A stretch of DNA of 6,429 nt, from positions 1 to 6,429 of the forward strand of contig SXJH01000098.1 of assembly GCA_005779435.1 (NCBI GenBank), given 5' to 3'. Below the pieces are notes generated by a model. That model was given only the letters and a program-made list of their open reading frames with translations, was not told where the DNA came from and did not search any database. The position numbers and the translations under genes are program-made. Source of the DNA: Nitrosomonas sp. GTDB lineage: Bacteria > Pseudomonadota > Gammaproteobacteria > Burkholderiales > Nitrosomonadaceae. Shown here one piece after another: positions 1 through 6,346 of the stretch (its first letter is position 1; every line of letters starts with the position of its first letter).

Positions 1-803
1 ATGGCCGGGTATTTTTCATGATCCCGTGGTACGGTCTGACATTGCTGGGCACCACCGATACCGGCTTCACCGGCGACACAGAGCATGTTTCGGTTGAAAG
101 CGGCGACATCGATTATTTACTCACCGCAGCCAATAGTTATCTGAAAAAACCGTGGATGCGAAACGATATTATCGGCAGCTTTGCCGGTGTCAGAGTTTTC
201 AAGCACAGCGCGCAAGGAAGTTCCGCACAATCGCCGTCAAAGATAAGCCGCGATTGGGAGCTAAAAACCGCACCCAACGGCGTGCACTACGCCATCGGCG
301 GAAAAATCACGTCATCGCGGCAGGATGCCGCACAGATTGTCGACACCGTATGCGCACAATTGGATGTTCCGACACCTTGCGCCACGCTGAATCGGCCGTT
401 TCCCTGGGCGCCCTGCGAAGATTTTCCGGCATGGTCCGAGCATGTGCAAAAACAAGCGGTGCAATTAGGCGTCGATGCGGAAAGCGCGCAATGGTTGGTT
501 CACCGTCATGGCACACAAACCCATCGGATTCTTCAGCACATCGAAACGGAACCGGATTCGGCGCAGCGCATTGTGCCATCGCTGCCGTTTATCGACGCCG
601 ACTTGATCCACTGCGCCGTCACCGAAATGGCAGTCCATCTGGACGATTTGCTGCGCCGCCGCTTACCGATCTTGATTCTGGCCAAACTAAACGACGATGC
701 CATACGCCAAATCGCGCAACGCGTAGCCCCCCTGCTCCATTGGGATAACCCGCGCATCGAGCAAGAAATCGCGCGCTGTGCCCGTTATCGGAATCCGTCA
801 TGA
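1..803 (+). CDS. glpD: FAD-dependent glycerol-3-phosphate dehydrogenase (GlpD-like), C-terminal part, 5' truncated by window
   Basis: The reading frame is open through the window start: codons from base 3 read G-R-V-F-F directly before the Met at 18. That Met is therefore internal and the true start lies upstream. The visible part, about 266 residues, covers the end of the DAO-type FAD oxidoreductase fold and its C-terminal helical domain. Recognisable GlpD blocks are GRVFFMIPW, LLGTTDTGFTGD, SFAGVR (Arg codon at 192), ISRDW (Arg at 249) and GGKITSSR (Lys at 303). These correspond to GVR, SRDY and GGKLTTYR of E. coli GlpD, which lie around the substrate and flavin. From about base 430 the sequence matches the helical DAO C-terminal domain (HRHGTQTHRIL, PSLPFIDADLIHCAVTEMAVHLDDLLRRR). 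The family oxidises sn-glycerol 3-phosphate to dihydroxyacetone phosphate and passes electrons to quinone at the inner membrane. The N-terminal dinucleotide-binding GxGxxG lies outside the window. The stop overlaps the next gene by 4 bases, suggesting translational coupling. Another DAO-family substrate cannot be excluded, since Pro after GVR in E. coli is Val here. Confidence 0.85.
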   Translation, partial: GRVFFMIPWYGLTLLGTTDTGFTGDTEHVSVESGDIDYLLTAANSYLKKPWMRNDIIGSFAGVRVFKHSAQGSSAQSPSKISRDWELKTAPNGVHYAIGGKITSSRQDAAQIVDTVCAQLDVPTPCATLNRPFPWAPCEDFPAWSEHVQKQAVQLGVDAESAQWLVHRHGTQTHRILQHIETEPDSAQRIVPSLPFIDADLIHCAVTEMAVHLDDLLRRRLPILILAKLNDDAIRQIAQRVAPLLHWDNPRIEQEIARCARYRNPS

Positions 804-2200
804 TTGCGGCCATCGCGCTCGATCTCGGCTCGACATCGATCAAAGCCGCATCGGTCGACGTTCACGGCGAGTTACGGCAACTGATTGCCAAACCCGCACC
901 CGACATGCACCGCTACGACGGGCGGTATGAATGCAGCGCGCTGGAATATGCGGAAACAGCCGAGCGCGCACTCAGCGATTGCATCGCGTTGAGCCATGGA
1001 AAACCGCCGCTTGGATTATGCAGCCAACGCTCATCCTTTCTGATCTGGAATCAGGCAACCGGCATGCCGTTAACCCCGCTCATTTCATGGCAGGACGACC
1101 GGGGCAAGAGCAGTTGCGAACGCCTGCGGACATCCACGGACACAATTCGCGCACTGACCGGTTTGCAGTTAACGCCCTATTACTTCGCGCCAAAGCTCAG
1201 TGCATTACTGCGTGAAAATCCGGATTGGCGGGAGAAATTAATCGAACATGACTGGATGACGGGTACGCTGGATACTTTTCTGATTTGGCGTTGGACCGGC
1301 AAACGGCATTTCATCACCGACACCTCGATGGCCGCCCGTACGCTATTGATGGATACTCATACGCTGCAGTGGTCGGACGCATTGTGCGCGCTTTTCGATA
1401 TCCCGCGAGGAATCTTGCCGCATATAGTCTCATCGACGGATTTAAACCTGCGATTGAACAACGGCCTGACGCTGCAAGCCAGTGTCGGCGATCAATCCGC
1501 AGCGCTGATCGTAAGCTTGGGCAAAAACCGGGATGAAGCGCTGGTCAATTTAGGCACCGGCGGTTTTGTCATCCGCTCGCTCGCTGAAAACGAAGCGGTA
1601 TTCAACGGTTATTTACACACGCTGGCTTATCGAGCCGGGAAACAACCGGCGCAATTTGCCATCGAAGGCACGCTCAATTCCATCGCCCCCGCGCTTGCCG
1701 GTTATCCGGTCGGCGATTGCCGCTTTGAGGACTTAGCCAGCCATCGGATTTTCTGTCTCGCCGAACCCAGCGGCCTGGGTGCGCCTTATTTTCGCAGCGA
1801 CTGGGGCATATATTTTTCTCAATCCGTCACCGGCTTAACCCGGCAGCACACCGCCGCGTTGCTGCTCGAAGCGATTATTTTCCGCATTGCGCGCATCCTG
1901 GAAGAATTCCATCGCCATGCGCCATTAACCCGCGTTTATCTATCCGGGGGATTATCCGAATTGGCTTGCCTGCAGCAAGGCATCGCACAATGCGCCGGTT
2001 TGCCGGTTTATTATTTAACGCAAAAAGAAACCAGCCTGCAAGGCGCCGCTATGCTTGCTTCCGGCTTTCGCATAAACCCGCACCGGCAAGCGCAGCGAAT
2101 CGATATTCCCAACCAAAATGCCGCCTTGGCCGAGAAATACCGCAATTGGAAAACCTGGCTCGACGATTTACTCCATGCGGATAGCCGACAAAAAAACTAG
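800..2200 (+). CDS. FGGY-family carbohydrate kinase, glycerol kinase-like
   Basis: This 466-residue protein has the two-domain FGGY layout and is somewhat shorter than E. coli GlpK (about 500). Visible motifs are the N-terminal phosphate loop DLGSTSIKA (8-16), SQRSSFLIW (75-83), PLISWQDDR (93-101), TPYYFAPKL (125-133), VGDQSAAL with the presumed catalytic base Asp231, LGTGGFV (251-257), and the C-terminal nucleotide-binding signature LSGGLSELACLQQGIAQ (381-397) followed by ETSLQGAAMLASG. The family transfers the ATP gamma-phosphate to a sugar or polyol. The partner gene encodes a glycerol-3-phosphate dehydrogenase, so glycerol or a related polyol is the natural guess. Against classical GlpK, Arg83, Trp103, Tyr135, Asp245 and Gln246 have counterparts (Arg77, Trp97, Tyr127, Asp231, Gln232), but the glycerol-contacting Glu84 aligns with Ser78. 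I therefore leave the symbol empty. The start is the ATG inside the ATGA overlap, with a GGA at 790-792 as a weak ribosome-binding site. Family assignment is firm; the substrate is not. Confidence 0.88.
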   Translation: MIAAIALDLGSTSIKAASVDVHGELRQLIAKPAPDMHRYDGRYECSALEYAETAERALSDCIALSHGKPPLGLCSQRSSFLIWNQATGMPLTPLISWQDDRGKSSCERLRTSTDTIRALTGLQLTPYYFAPKLSALLRENPDWREKLIEHDWMTGTLDTFLIWRWTGKRHFITDTSMAARTLLMDTHTLQWSDALCALFDIPRGILPHIVSSTDLNLRLNNGLTLQASVGDQSAALIVSLGKNRDEALVNLGTGGFVIRSLAENEAVFNGYLHTLAYRAGKQPAQFAIEGTLNSIAPALAGYPVGDCRFEDLASHRIFCLAEPSGLGAPYFRSDWGIYFSQSVTGLTRQHTAALLLEAIIFRIARILEEFHRHAPLTRVYLSGGLSELACLQQGIAQCAGLPVYYLTQKETSLQGAAMLASGFRINPHRQAQRIDIPNQNAALAEKYRNWKTWLDDLLHADSRQKN

Positions 2201-2338
2201 CCGCATAAATAATCAATCCTGTAAAATTCGCACCGCGAGTATCGCTCACAAAAATTCATTGCACCATCGCATGATATCAACCGCATAGCGCGCCGCTCAT
2301 CCGGTTGCCTATGTTTAACATTTCAAAAAAGGAAATCT
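2201..2338 (+). promoter_or_regulatory. Intergenic leader upstream of the protoglobin gene
   Basis: This non-coding stretch between the kinase stop and the protoglobin start probably holds the protoglobin promoter. A good ribosome-binding site, AAGGA at 2329-2333, sits 5 bases before the ATG and decides that start. A TATGTT at 2310-2315 could be a -10 box, but I find no matching -35 box 16-18 bases upstream. TAAAAT at 2222-2227 is a better -10 match, also without a convincing -35. The palindrome TGATATCA (2272-2279) has no spacer and is not an FNR or NNR box. No intrinsic terminator with a T tract is visible after the kinase gene, so read-through from upstream is possible. Confidence 0.3.
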
Positions 2339-2929
2339 ATGACAACCAATATACCCGGTTATACCTATGGTACCGCTGCCGTAGCGAAATCTCCCGTATC
2401 GATGGATGATTTTGCAAAACTGAAACAAGCCACGCTGTTTGGCGACGACGATGTGCGTTACTTGAAAATGTCGCACGACGTGCTGAAAGATCAAGTCGAG
2501 CAAATCCTGGATGTATGGTACGGCTTCGTCGGCTCCACGCCGTTCCTGCTGCACTATTTCACCAATGCGGCCGACGGCAGTCCTAACATGGATTATCTGG
2601 GCGGCGTGCGCAAGCGCTTCGGACAATGGATTCTGGATACGTCCAGCGCCGAATACAACCAAGATTGGCTCAATTACCAGTACGAAATCGGATTGCGTCA
2701 TCACAGCACAAAGAAAAACGCCACGGATAACGTTAAATCGGTGCCGATCATTCATGTTCACTATATTTTTGCGCTGTTGATCCCGATCACCACTACGCTG
2801 CGTCCGTTCCTGGAAAAAGGCGGTCATTCGCGCGACGACGTGGATCGCATGCAAGATGCATGGCGCAAATCCGTGCTGATGCAAGTGATTCTATGGTCGC
2901 AACCTTACATCAAATCGGGCGAATTCTAA
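2339..2929 (+). CDS. Protoglobin (single-domain haem globin)
   Basis: The 196-residue protein matches the protoglobin family at full length; the Methanosarcina acetivorans protoglobin has 195. It keeps the N-terminal extension IPGYTYG (5-11), which in that structure covers the haem, then DQVEQILDVWYGFVGSTPFLL with Trp60 and Tyr61 at the B9/B10 distal positions, RKRFGQWILDTS with Phe94 at E11, and YQYEIGLRHHSTKKNATDNV with His121 as the expected proximal haem ligand. C-terminal family blocks PITTTLRPFLEK and VILWSQPYIKSGEF are intact. There is no sensor or output domain (no GGDEF, methyl-accepting or kinase part), so this is a stand-alone soluble globin and not a globin-coupled sensor. Known protoglobins bind O2, CO and NO; the role here (storage, NO or peroxynitrite chemistry) is not shown by the sequence. 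The AAGGA ribosome-binding site at 2329-2333 supports the start. It is probably its own unit: 138 bases separate it from the kinase gene, and a strong hairpin follows. Confidence 0.93.
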   Translation: MTTNIPGYTYGTAAVAKSPVSMDDFAKLKQATLFGDDDVRYLKMSHDVLKDQVEQILDVWYGFVGSTPFLLHYFTNAADGSPNMDYLGGVRKRFGQWILDTSSAEYNQDWLNYQYEIGLRHHSTKKNATDNVKSVPIIHVHYIFALLIPITTTLRPFLEKGGHSRDDVDRMQDAWRKSVLMQVILWSQPYIKSGEF

Positions 2930-2937
2930 TCATGCGC

Positions 2938-2962
2938 CGGAGAGCGGGAATACCGCTCTCCG
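2938..2962 (+). terminator. Strong hairpin after protoglobin gene, terminator-like but without T tract
   Basis: A perfect 10-base-pair stem, CGGAGAGCGG against CCGCTCTCCG, closes a 5-base loop (GAATA) and begins 8 bases after the protoglobin stop. The stem is stable, but the following bases (TTCGCCGC) do not form a T tract, so it does not meet the classical Rho-independent definition. It may stabilise the 3' end of the protoglobin mRNA or end transcription weakly before the glycosyltransferase gene. Confidence 0.5.
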
Positions 2963-3005
2963 TTCGCCGCTTGCGCTTACTCACACACTGAAAAACCGCC
3001 GATCC

Positions 3006-3731
3006 ATGCATCTCTCGATCGTTATTCCCGCTTTTAACGAAGAGCGGCTGATCCTCGAGTGCCTCAATTCCATTCGCGAATCGGTCAATGCGCATCGGAA
3101 ACCGGGCTTCACGCACGAAGTCATCGTCGTCGACAACAACTCAACCGACAAAACTGCGGAACTGGCAATGCAAGCCGACGCTAACGTTGTATTTGAGCCG
3201 ATCAACCAGATCGGCCGTGCGCGCAATGCCGGTGCGGCGGCCGCCGCCGGAGATTGGCTGCTGTTTGTCGATGCCGACAGTTTGCTCAACCCCGGCATGA
3301 TTGCCGATATTCTGCAAATGATCGAAAGCAACAAATATGTGGGTTGCGGCAGCATAATGCACATGCCCGACCTGCCGTGGTGGGGAAATGCCGTCATGCG
3401 GCTATGGACAGTGTTCTCAGTCACATTCCGCTGGGCTTCCGGTGCGCTGGTGGTATGCCGCGCCGATGCATTCCGCGAAGTGGGCGGCTTTAATCAGGAA
3501 TTGTTTGCCGCCGACGAAATCGATTTGAGCCAATTGCTCAAAAAATGGGGACGCAAGCGTCGTCTAAAATTCACTATCCTGACCCGTCATCCGCTGGTCA
3601 CTTCGCCGCGCAAAATAAAACTCTATACCGGACGGGAAATAACGGGGCAAATATTCAGCCTTATGTTTAGTCCGCACAAGACATTGCAGGACAAGAAGAA
3701 ATTGCCTATTTGGTACGATGGCAGGCGATAA
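3006..3731 (+). CDS. Family 2 glycosyltransferase (GT-A fold), soluble
   Basis: This 241-residue protein opens with the typical GT2 strand LSIVIPAFNEE (3-13), followed by VIVVDNNSTDKT (39-50) for nucleotide binding, IGRARNAGAAAA (69-80), and the metal- and nucleotide-sugar-binding DAD motif in LLFVDADSLL (Asp89, Asp91). A later AADEIDLSQLLKKWG (168-182) supplies acidic residues in the place of the ED-type catalytic base. WASGALVVCRADAFREVGGFNQELF (143-167) is the usual acceptor-side segment. The protein ends with WYDGRR. The 129-150 stretch is moderately hydrophobic, but no clear transmembrane helix or signal peptide is seen, so a cytosolic or membrane-associated enzyme is likely. It should transfer a sugar from a nucleotide-sugar donor; donor and acceptor cannot be read from the sequence. 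The upstream ribosome-binding site is weak, but no better in-frame start is present. It lies 29 bases before the first ligase gene and probably shares a transcript with both ligases. Confidence 0.88.
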   Translation: MHLSIVIPAFNEERLILECLNSIRESVNAHRKPGFTHEVIVVDNNSTDKTAELAMQADANVVFEPINQIGRARNAGAAAAAGDWLLFVDADSLLNPGMIADILQMIESNKYVGCGSIMHMPDLPWWGNAVMRLWTVFSVTFRWASGALVVCRADAFREVGGFNQELFAADEIDLSQLLKKWGRKRRLKFTILTRHPLVTSPRKIKLYTGREITGQIFSLMFSPHKTLQDKKKLPIWYDGRR

Positions 3732-3760
3732 CGTAAATGACAACAAACCGATAATCCAAC

Positions 3761-4981
3761 ATGAAAACCAATCTGCCTTCGCTTAAGCTGGCGCTGATTT
3801 GCGGCGGCATCGGAGCCGAACACATCGGCAGCATTGAAAGCGCGCTCTGGCTCCTGAGTCATTTCCGTTCGGATCATCGCATCGGCTTTTTCTACCAACA
3901 CCCGGACGGCCGCTTGGCCGAATCGGCCGAGTTGCCCGCTCTATTCGAATCTTGGGCTGTCCATCCTTATATCAAAGCATGGGTCGATCCGATTGGCGCC
4001 GAAAATTGCCGCGCCGCTTTCCGGCGCGCCGTCACTTGGCCCGGCTCTGCTTGGACCTCGCTGACCGGCGGCGATTGGGATTTGGTATGGCCCGCTTTTC
4101 ACGGTCGCGGCGGCGAAGACGGCAGCTTTCAAGGTTTATGCGAATGCTTGGATCTTCCCTACGCCGGTTGCGGTATCGCCGCCTCGGTCATCTGCGTCGA
4201 TAAAATCAAAACCAAAGCGATCTTGCGCGTATCCGGATTGCCGGTTCTACCGGAAGTAACCTTGGAAGATTGGCAGTTAGGCTCCCCCGATACCATTGCA
4301 CAACTTGCGGAACAAATCGCCGCTTTAGCGGACAAGGACGAAACCGATCTCGATTCCATCGTGCGCATCAGCCCCAGTTTGTCCGACCGGATTCTCGAAT
4401 CCGAAGTGCGGTTCGGCTATCCGGTATTCGTCAAACCTGCCAGCTTGGGATCTTCGCTTGGGGTCGTCAAAGCCGCAAACCGCAAAGCGCTGGCAAACGC
4501 CCTGGCGCAATCCTTGATTCTGGATCGGCGCGCGATGGTGGAGCCGCAATGCAACTGGCCGGAATACGGCATTGGATTATGCGGCCTGGACGAACCTCAA
4601 GTCTCGTTGGTGGTGGGCTACGCCTTGAATCCGGATTTCTTCGACTATGAAGCCAAGTTCGGCGCTCAAGCGCAAGACGACGCCATACCTGCCAATCTCA
4701 ATCCCGCGCAAACCCGGCAACTGCAAGAATTAGCCGTCGCGGCTTGGCACGCTTTAGGGCTGGAAGGCTGCGCCCGGGTGGATTGCTTCTGGGATAACGG
4801 CCAAATGGCCATCAACGAAATCAATACCATGCCGGGATTCGGCGCACACAGCGTCTACGCGCAAGCCTTCGCCAAGGCCGGACTGCCTGCCGCCGAATTC
4901 CTGGACCGAATCGTAGCCGCCGGTCTGGAACGCCATCGCCGCCGGAATTCGCTTATCATCAGTTTCAAGGATCGCTTATGA
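3761..4981 (+). CDS. D-alanine--D-alanine ligase-like ATP-grasp enzyme, first of tandem pair, Phe at specificity position
   Basis: This 406-residue protein has the full D-Ala-D-Ala ligase architecture. The N-terminal domain contains ICGGIGAEHIGS (Glu20, equivalent to Glu15 of E. coli DdlB). The HGRGGEDGSFQG segment (114-125) and VDKIKTKAIL (147-155) lead into the ATP-grasp domain, with FVKPASLGSSLG (Lys225, Ser231) and VEPQC (Glu261). The omega loop is FFDYEAKF (293-300). The Mg-binding end comprises ARVDCF (Arg339, Asp341) and INEINTMPGF (Glu353, Asn355). All catalytic and metal residues I can align are present. At the place of DdlB Tyr216 there is Phe300; Phe at this site is associated with D-Ala-D-lactate activity in the Leuconostoc ligase. 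Between the central-domain start and the Lys225 strand there is an acidic stretch of about 30 residues (around 186-216) absent from the neighbour, making the protein longer than typical Ddl (about 300-370). The start has only a weak ribosome-binding site. Whether it makes D-Ala-D-Ala, a depsipeptide or another dipeptide is open. Confidence 0.85.
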   Translation: MKTNLPSLKLALICGGIGAEHIGSIESALWLLSHFRSDHRIGFFYQHPDGRLAESAELPALFESWAVHPYIKAWVDPIGAENCRAAFRRAVTWPGSAWTSLTGGDWDLVWPAFHGRGGEDGSFQGLCECLDLPYAGCGIAASVICVDKIKTKAILRVSGLPVLPEVTLEDWQLGSPDTIAQLAEQIAALADKDETDLDSIVRISPSLSDRILESEVRFGYPVFVKPASLGSSLGVVKAANRKALANALAQSLILDRRAMVEPQCNWPEYGIGLCGLDEPQVSLVVGYALNPDFFDYEAKFGAQAQDDAIPANLNPAQTRQLQELAVAAWHALGLEGCARVDCFWDNGQMAINEINTMPGFGAHSVYAQAFAKAGLPAAEFLDRIVAAGLERHRRRNSLIISFKDRL

Positions 4982-6120
4982 TCGACGCGCGACAAACCGT
5001 TACCGTCCTCTTTGGCGGCAAAAGCCCCGAACACTGGGTCAGCGTCAAATCGGGATTGTTCGTCCTGCTCCATCTGGATTCCAAGCGCTACCTGGCGCGC
5101 GGCGTCTACTTCGACCAAACGGGAAAACCCGCTTCCGCCGCCGTTTGCCGGGAAGCGATCGCCACTTTCTTTGCCCGCAACGAAGTGAGCTTCTTCGGCC
5201 CCGGCGAAAACGCACCCGCCGACGACATTTGCGCCTGGCTCCAAGATTGCGCCCACCCGGCCGGTGACGCTTGCTTTCGCAACGAAGGCCAGGGAGATTG
5301 GGGTATTTTTCTGCCGGTTTTCCATGGCCAGGGCGGCGAAGACGGCAGCATTCAGGGTTTTCTGGAGTTTTTGGGCTTGCCGTACGGCGGCTGCAACCTG
5401 GAAGGATCCGCGTTGGGCATCGACAAGATCCTGACCAAGCAATGCTGTCAGGCCGCAGGGCTGGATGTGGCTCCCTGGGCCGCCGTCGATAGCGCCGCTT
5501 GGGCTAAAGACGCCAATGCTTGCCTGGAACGATGCCGTCCGCTGGGCTTGCCGCTTTTTATCAAACCGGCCCGGCTCGGCTCCTCCATCGGTCTCAGCCG
5601 CATTACCCGGTTCGATGACCTTGCCCCGGCGATTCAATCCGCCCTGAGTTGGGATAACCGCATTTTGATCGAAGCGCAGGTCAAAGGCATCGAATACGGC
5701 ATCGGCATCGTCGGCGACCGAAGCCGACCGATGATCTCGGCCATCGCCGAATCCACGCTACGAGCCGACAGTTTCGATTACGAAGCCAAGTACAGCGCCG
5801 ACGCTCTGGACGACATCGTACCCGCCCGATTGGACGAGGCTGCCACTGCCCAACTGCAAGACTTCGCCCTTCAAGTCTGGCGGGCGCTCGACATGCAAGG
5901 CATCGCCCGGATCGACTGCTTCCTGGGACCGCAAGGCCCGGTACTCAACGAAGTCAACACCATGCCGGGCTTATCCACCTGGGCTCCCTTCGTCATGGCC
6001 TGGCGCCACATCGGCATCCTCGCCCCCGACCTAATGGACTTAATCGTCCGCGAAGCTTTGGATCGCAGGCTTATGGCTGAAAAGAAACGCATAAGCCGCA
6101 AACCCGCCGGCACCAGTTGA
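4978..6120 (+). CDS. D-alanine--D-alanine ligase-like ATP-grasp enzyme, second of tandem pair, Tyr at specificity position
   Basis: This 380-residue protein is a clear paralogue of the preceding ligase. It shows LFGGKSPEHWVSVKSG (Glu18), HGQGGEDGSIQGFLEFLGLPYGG (116-138), IDKILTKQ (Lys150), LFIKPARLGSSIG (Lys196, Ser202), LIEAQVKGIEYGIG (Glu232), the omega loop SFDYEAKYSADALDD (Tyr272), ARIDCF (Arg311, Asp313) and LNEVNTMPGLS (Glu325, Asn327). The Glu18-Ser202-Tyr272 set matches the Glu15-Ser150-Tyr216 triad of E. coli DdlB, so D-Ala-D-Ala type activity is plausible. D-Ala-D-Ala ligases are cytosolic and supply the dipeptide for the peptidoglycan precursor. The ATG lies in an ATGA overlap with the previous stop, and AAGGA at 4967-4971 gives a good ribosome-binding site 6 bases upstream, so translation is probably coupled. 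The C-terminal tail (about 364-380) is basic and outside the conserved domain. I cannot say whether it is the organism's main ligase; a ddl inside the mur/fts cluster is usual elsewhere. Confidence 0.87.
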   Translation: MIDARQTVTVLFGGKSPEHWVSVKSGLFVLLHLDSKRYLARGVYFDQTGKPASAAVCREAIATFFARNEVSFFGPGENAPADDICAWLQDCAHPAGDACFRNEGQGDWGIFLPVFHGQGGEDGSIQGFLEFLGLPYGGCNLEGSALGIDKILTKQCCQAAGLDVAPWAAVDSAAWAKDANACLERCRPLGLPLFIKPARLGSSIGLSRITRFDDLAPAIQSALSWDNRILIEAQVKGIEYGIGIVGDRSRPMISAIAESTLRADSFDYEAKYSADALDDIVPARLDEAATAQLQDFALQVWRALDMQGIARIDCFLGPQGPVLNEVNTMPGLSTWAPFVMAWRHIGILAPDLMDLIVREALDRRLMAEKKRISRKPAGTS

Positions 6121-6198
6121 AATGACCGGTTATCGGCATCTGGGGCAATCAATTAAAACAGCGTAACCCGATACCATAAATTTCCAGAAAAACCCTAG

Positions 6199-6213
6199 AA
6201 GTCTGTCGGACTT
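6199..6213. repeat. Short inverted repeat, candidate outer end of the insertion sequence
   Basis: AAGTCT and GGACTT form a 6-pair stem (one G-T wobble) around a 3-base loop. AGTCTG recurs as a direct repeat at 6200-6205 and 6224-6229. It could belong to the element's left terminus, but without the right end this cannot be confirmed. Confidence 0.25.
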
Positions 6214-6253
6214 AAGCAATCGTAGTCTGCCTAAGTGGGAGAACGAGTACGGA

Positions 6254-6306
6254 TTTTCTTAATTTTGAGGCGCATAGTTAATCTATGCAACGAAAAATTA
6301 AGGAAG
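6254..6306. repeat. Long imperfect hairpin in the leader of the transposase gene
   Basis: The outer stem pairs CTTAATTTT (6258-6266) with AAAATTAAG (6294-6302), 9 perfect pairs, extendable by four more with two wobbles to 6254/6306. A symmetrical 5-by-5 internal loop separates it from an inner 6-pair stem GCATAG (6272-6277) / CTATGC (6283-6288) with a 5-base loop. CCTAAG (6230-6235) and CTTAGG (6310-6315) form a further 6-base inverted pair enclosing it. It has no T tract and sits about 47 bases before the transposase ATG. Confidence 0.7.
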
Positions 6307-6315
6307 GGTCTTAGG

Positions 6316-6346
6316 AAGTTAAGCACTTATAAAAGTGTGTTAACTT
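6316..6346 (+). promoter_or_regulatory. Hairpin just before the transposase start, possible translation block on read-through RNA
   Basis: AAGTTAA (6316-6322) pairs with TTAACTT (6340-6346), and inside it CACTT (6324-6328) pairs with AAGTG (6333-6337) around the 4-base loop ATAA. The left arm overlaps the only purine-rich ribosome-binding candidate, AGGAAG at 6313-6318, and the hairpin ends 6 bases before the ATG. TATAAA at 6328-6333, in the hairpin top, resembles a -10 box, although no -35 match is seen. Confidence 0.45.

Noticed and set aside
18..803. Treating the ATG at 18 as the start of a short 261-residue protein
   Set aside because: The frame continues upstream as G-R-V-F-F, which belongs to the conserved GlpD block, and the protein would lack its FAD-binding half. 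The gene is cut by the window edge.
2272..2279. TGATATCA palindrome upstream of protoglobin as an FNR/NNR or NsrR-type operator
   Set aside because: FNR-type sites need two half-sites separated by four bases, and NsrR sites are longer; an 8-base self-palindrome alone is common by chance.
2315..2884. Antisense open frame (189 codons) opposite the protoglobin gene
   Set aside because: The sense strand encodes a full-length protoglobin with all family motifs; the antisense product resembles no known family.
4855..5637. Long antisense open frame (260 codons) across the ligase junction
   Set aside because: It lies wholly opposite two well-supported ligase genes, has a composition typical of an antisense shadow of GC-rich codons, and shows no recognisable domain.
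3761..6120. Vancomycin-resistance (VanA/VanB-type) cluster
   Set aside because: There is no vanH-type dehydrogenase, vanX-type dipeptidase or two-component regulator nearby, and neither omega loop has the VanA-like His; the Phe resembles the intrinsic Leuconostoc type.
6121..6198. Intrinsic terminator after the second ligase gene
   Set aside because: Only 3-base complementarities such as CCG/CGG are found near 6126-6136, with no stable stem followed by T residues.
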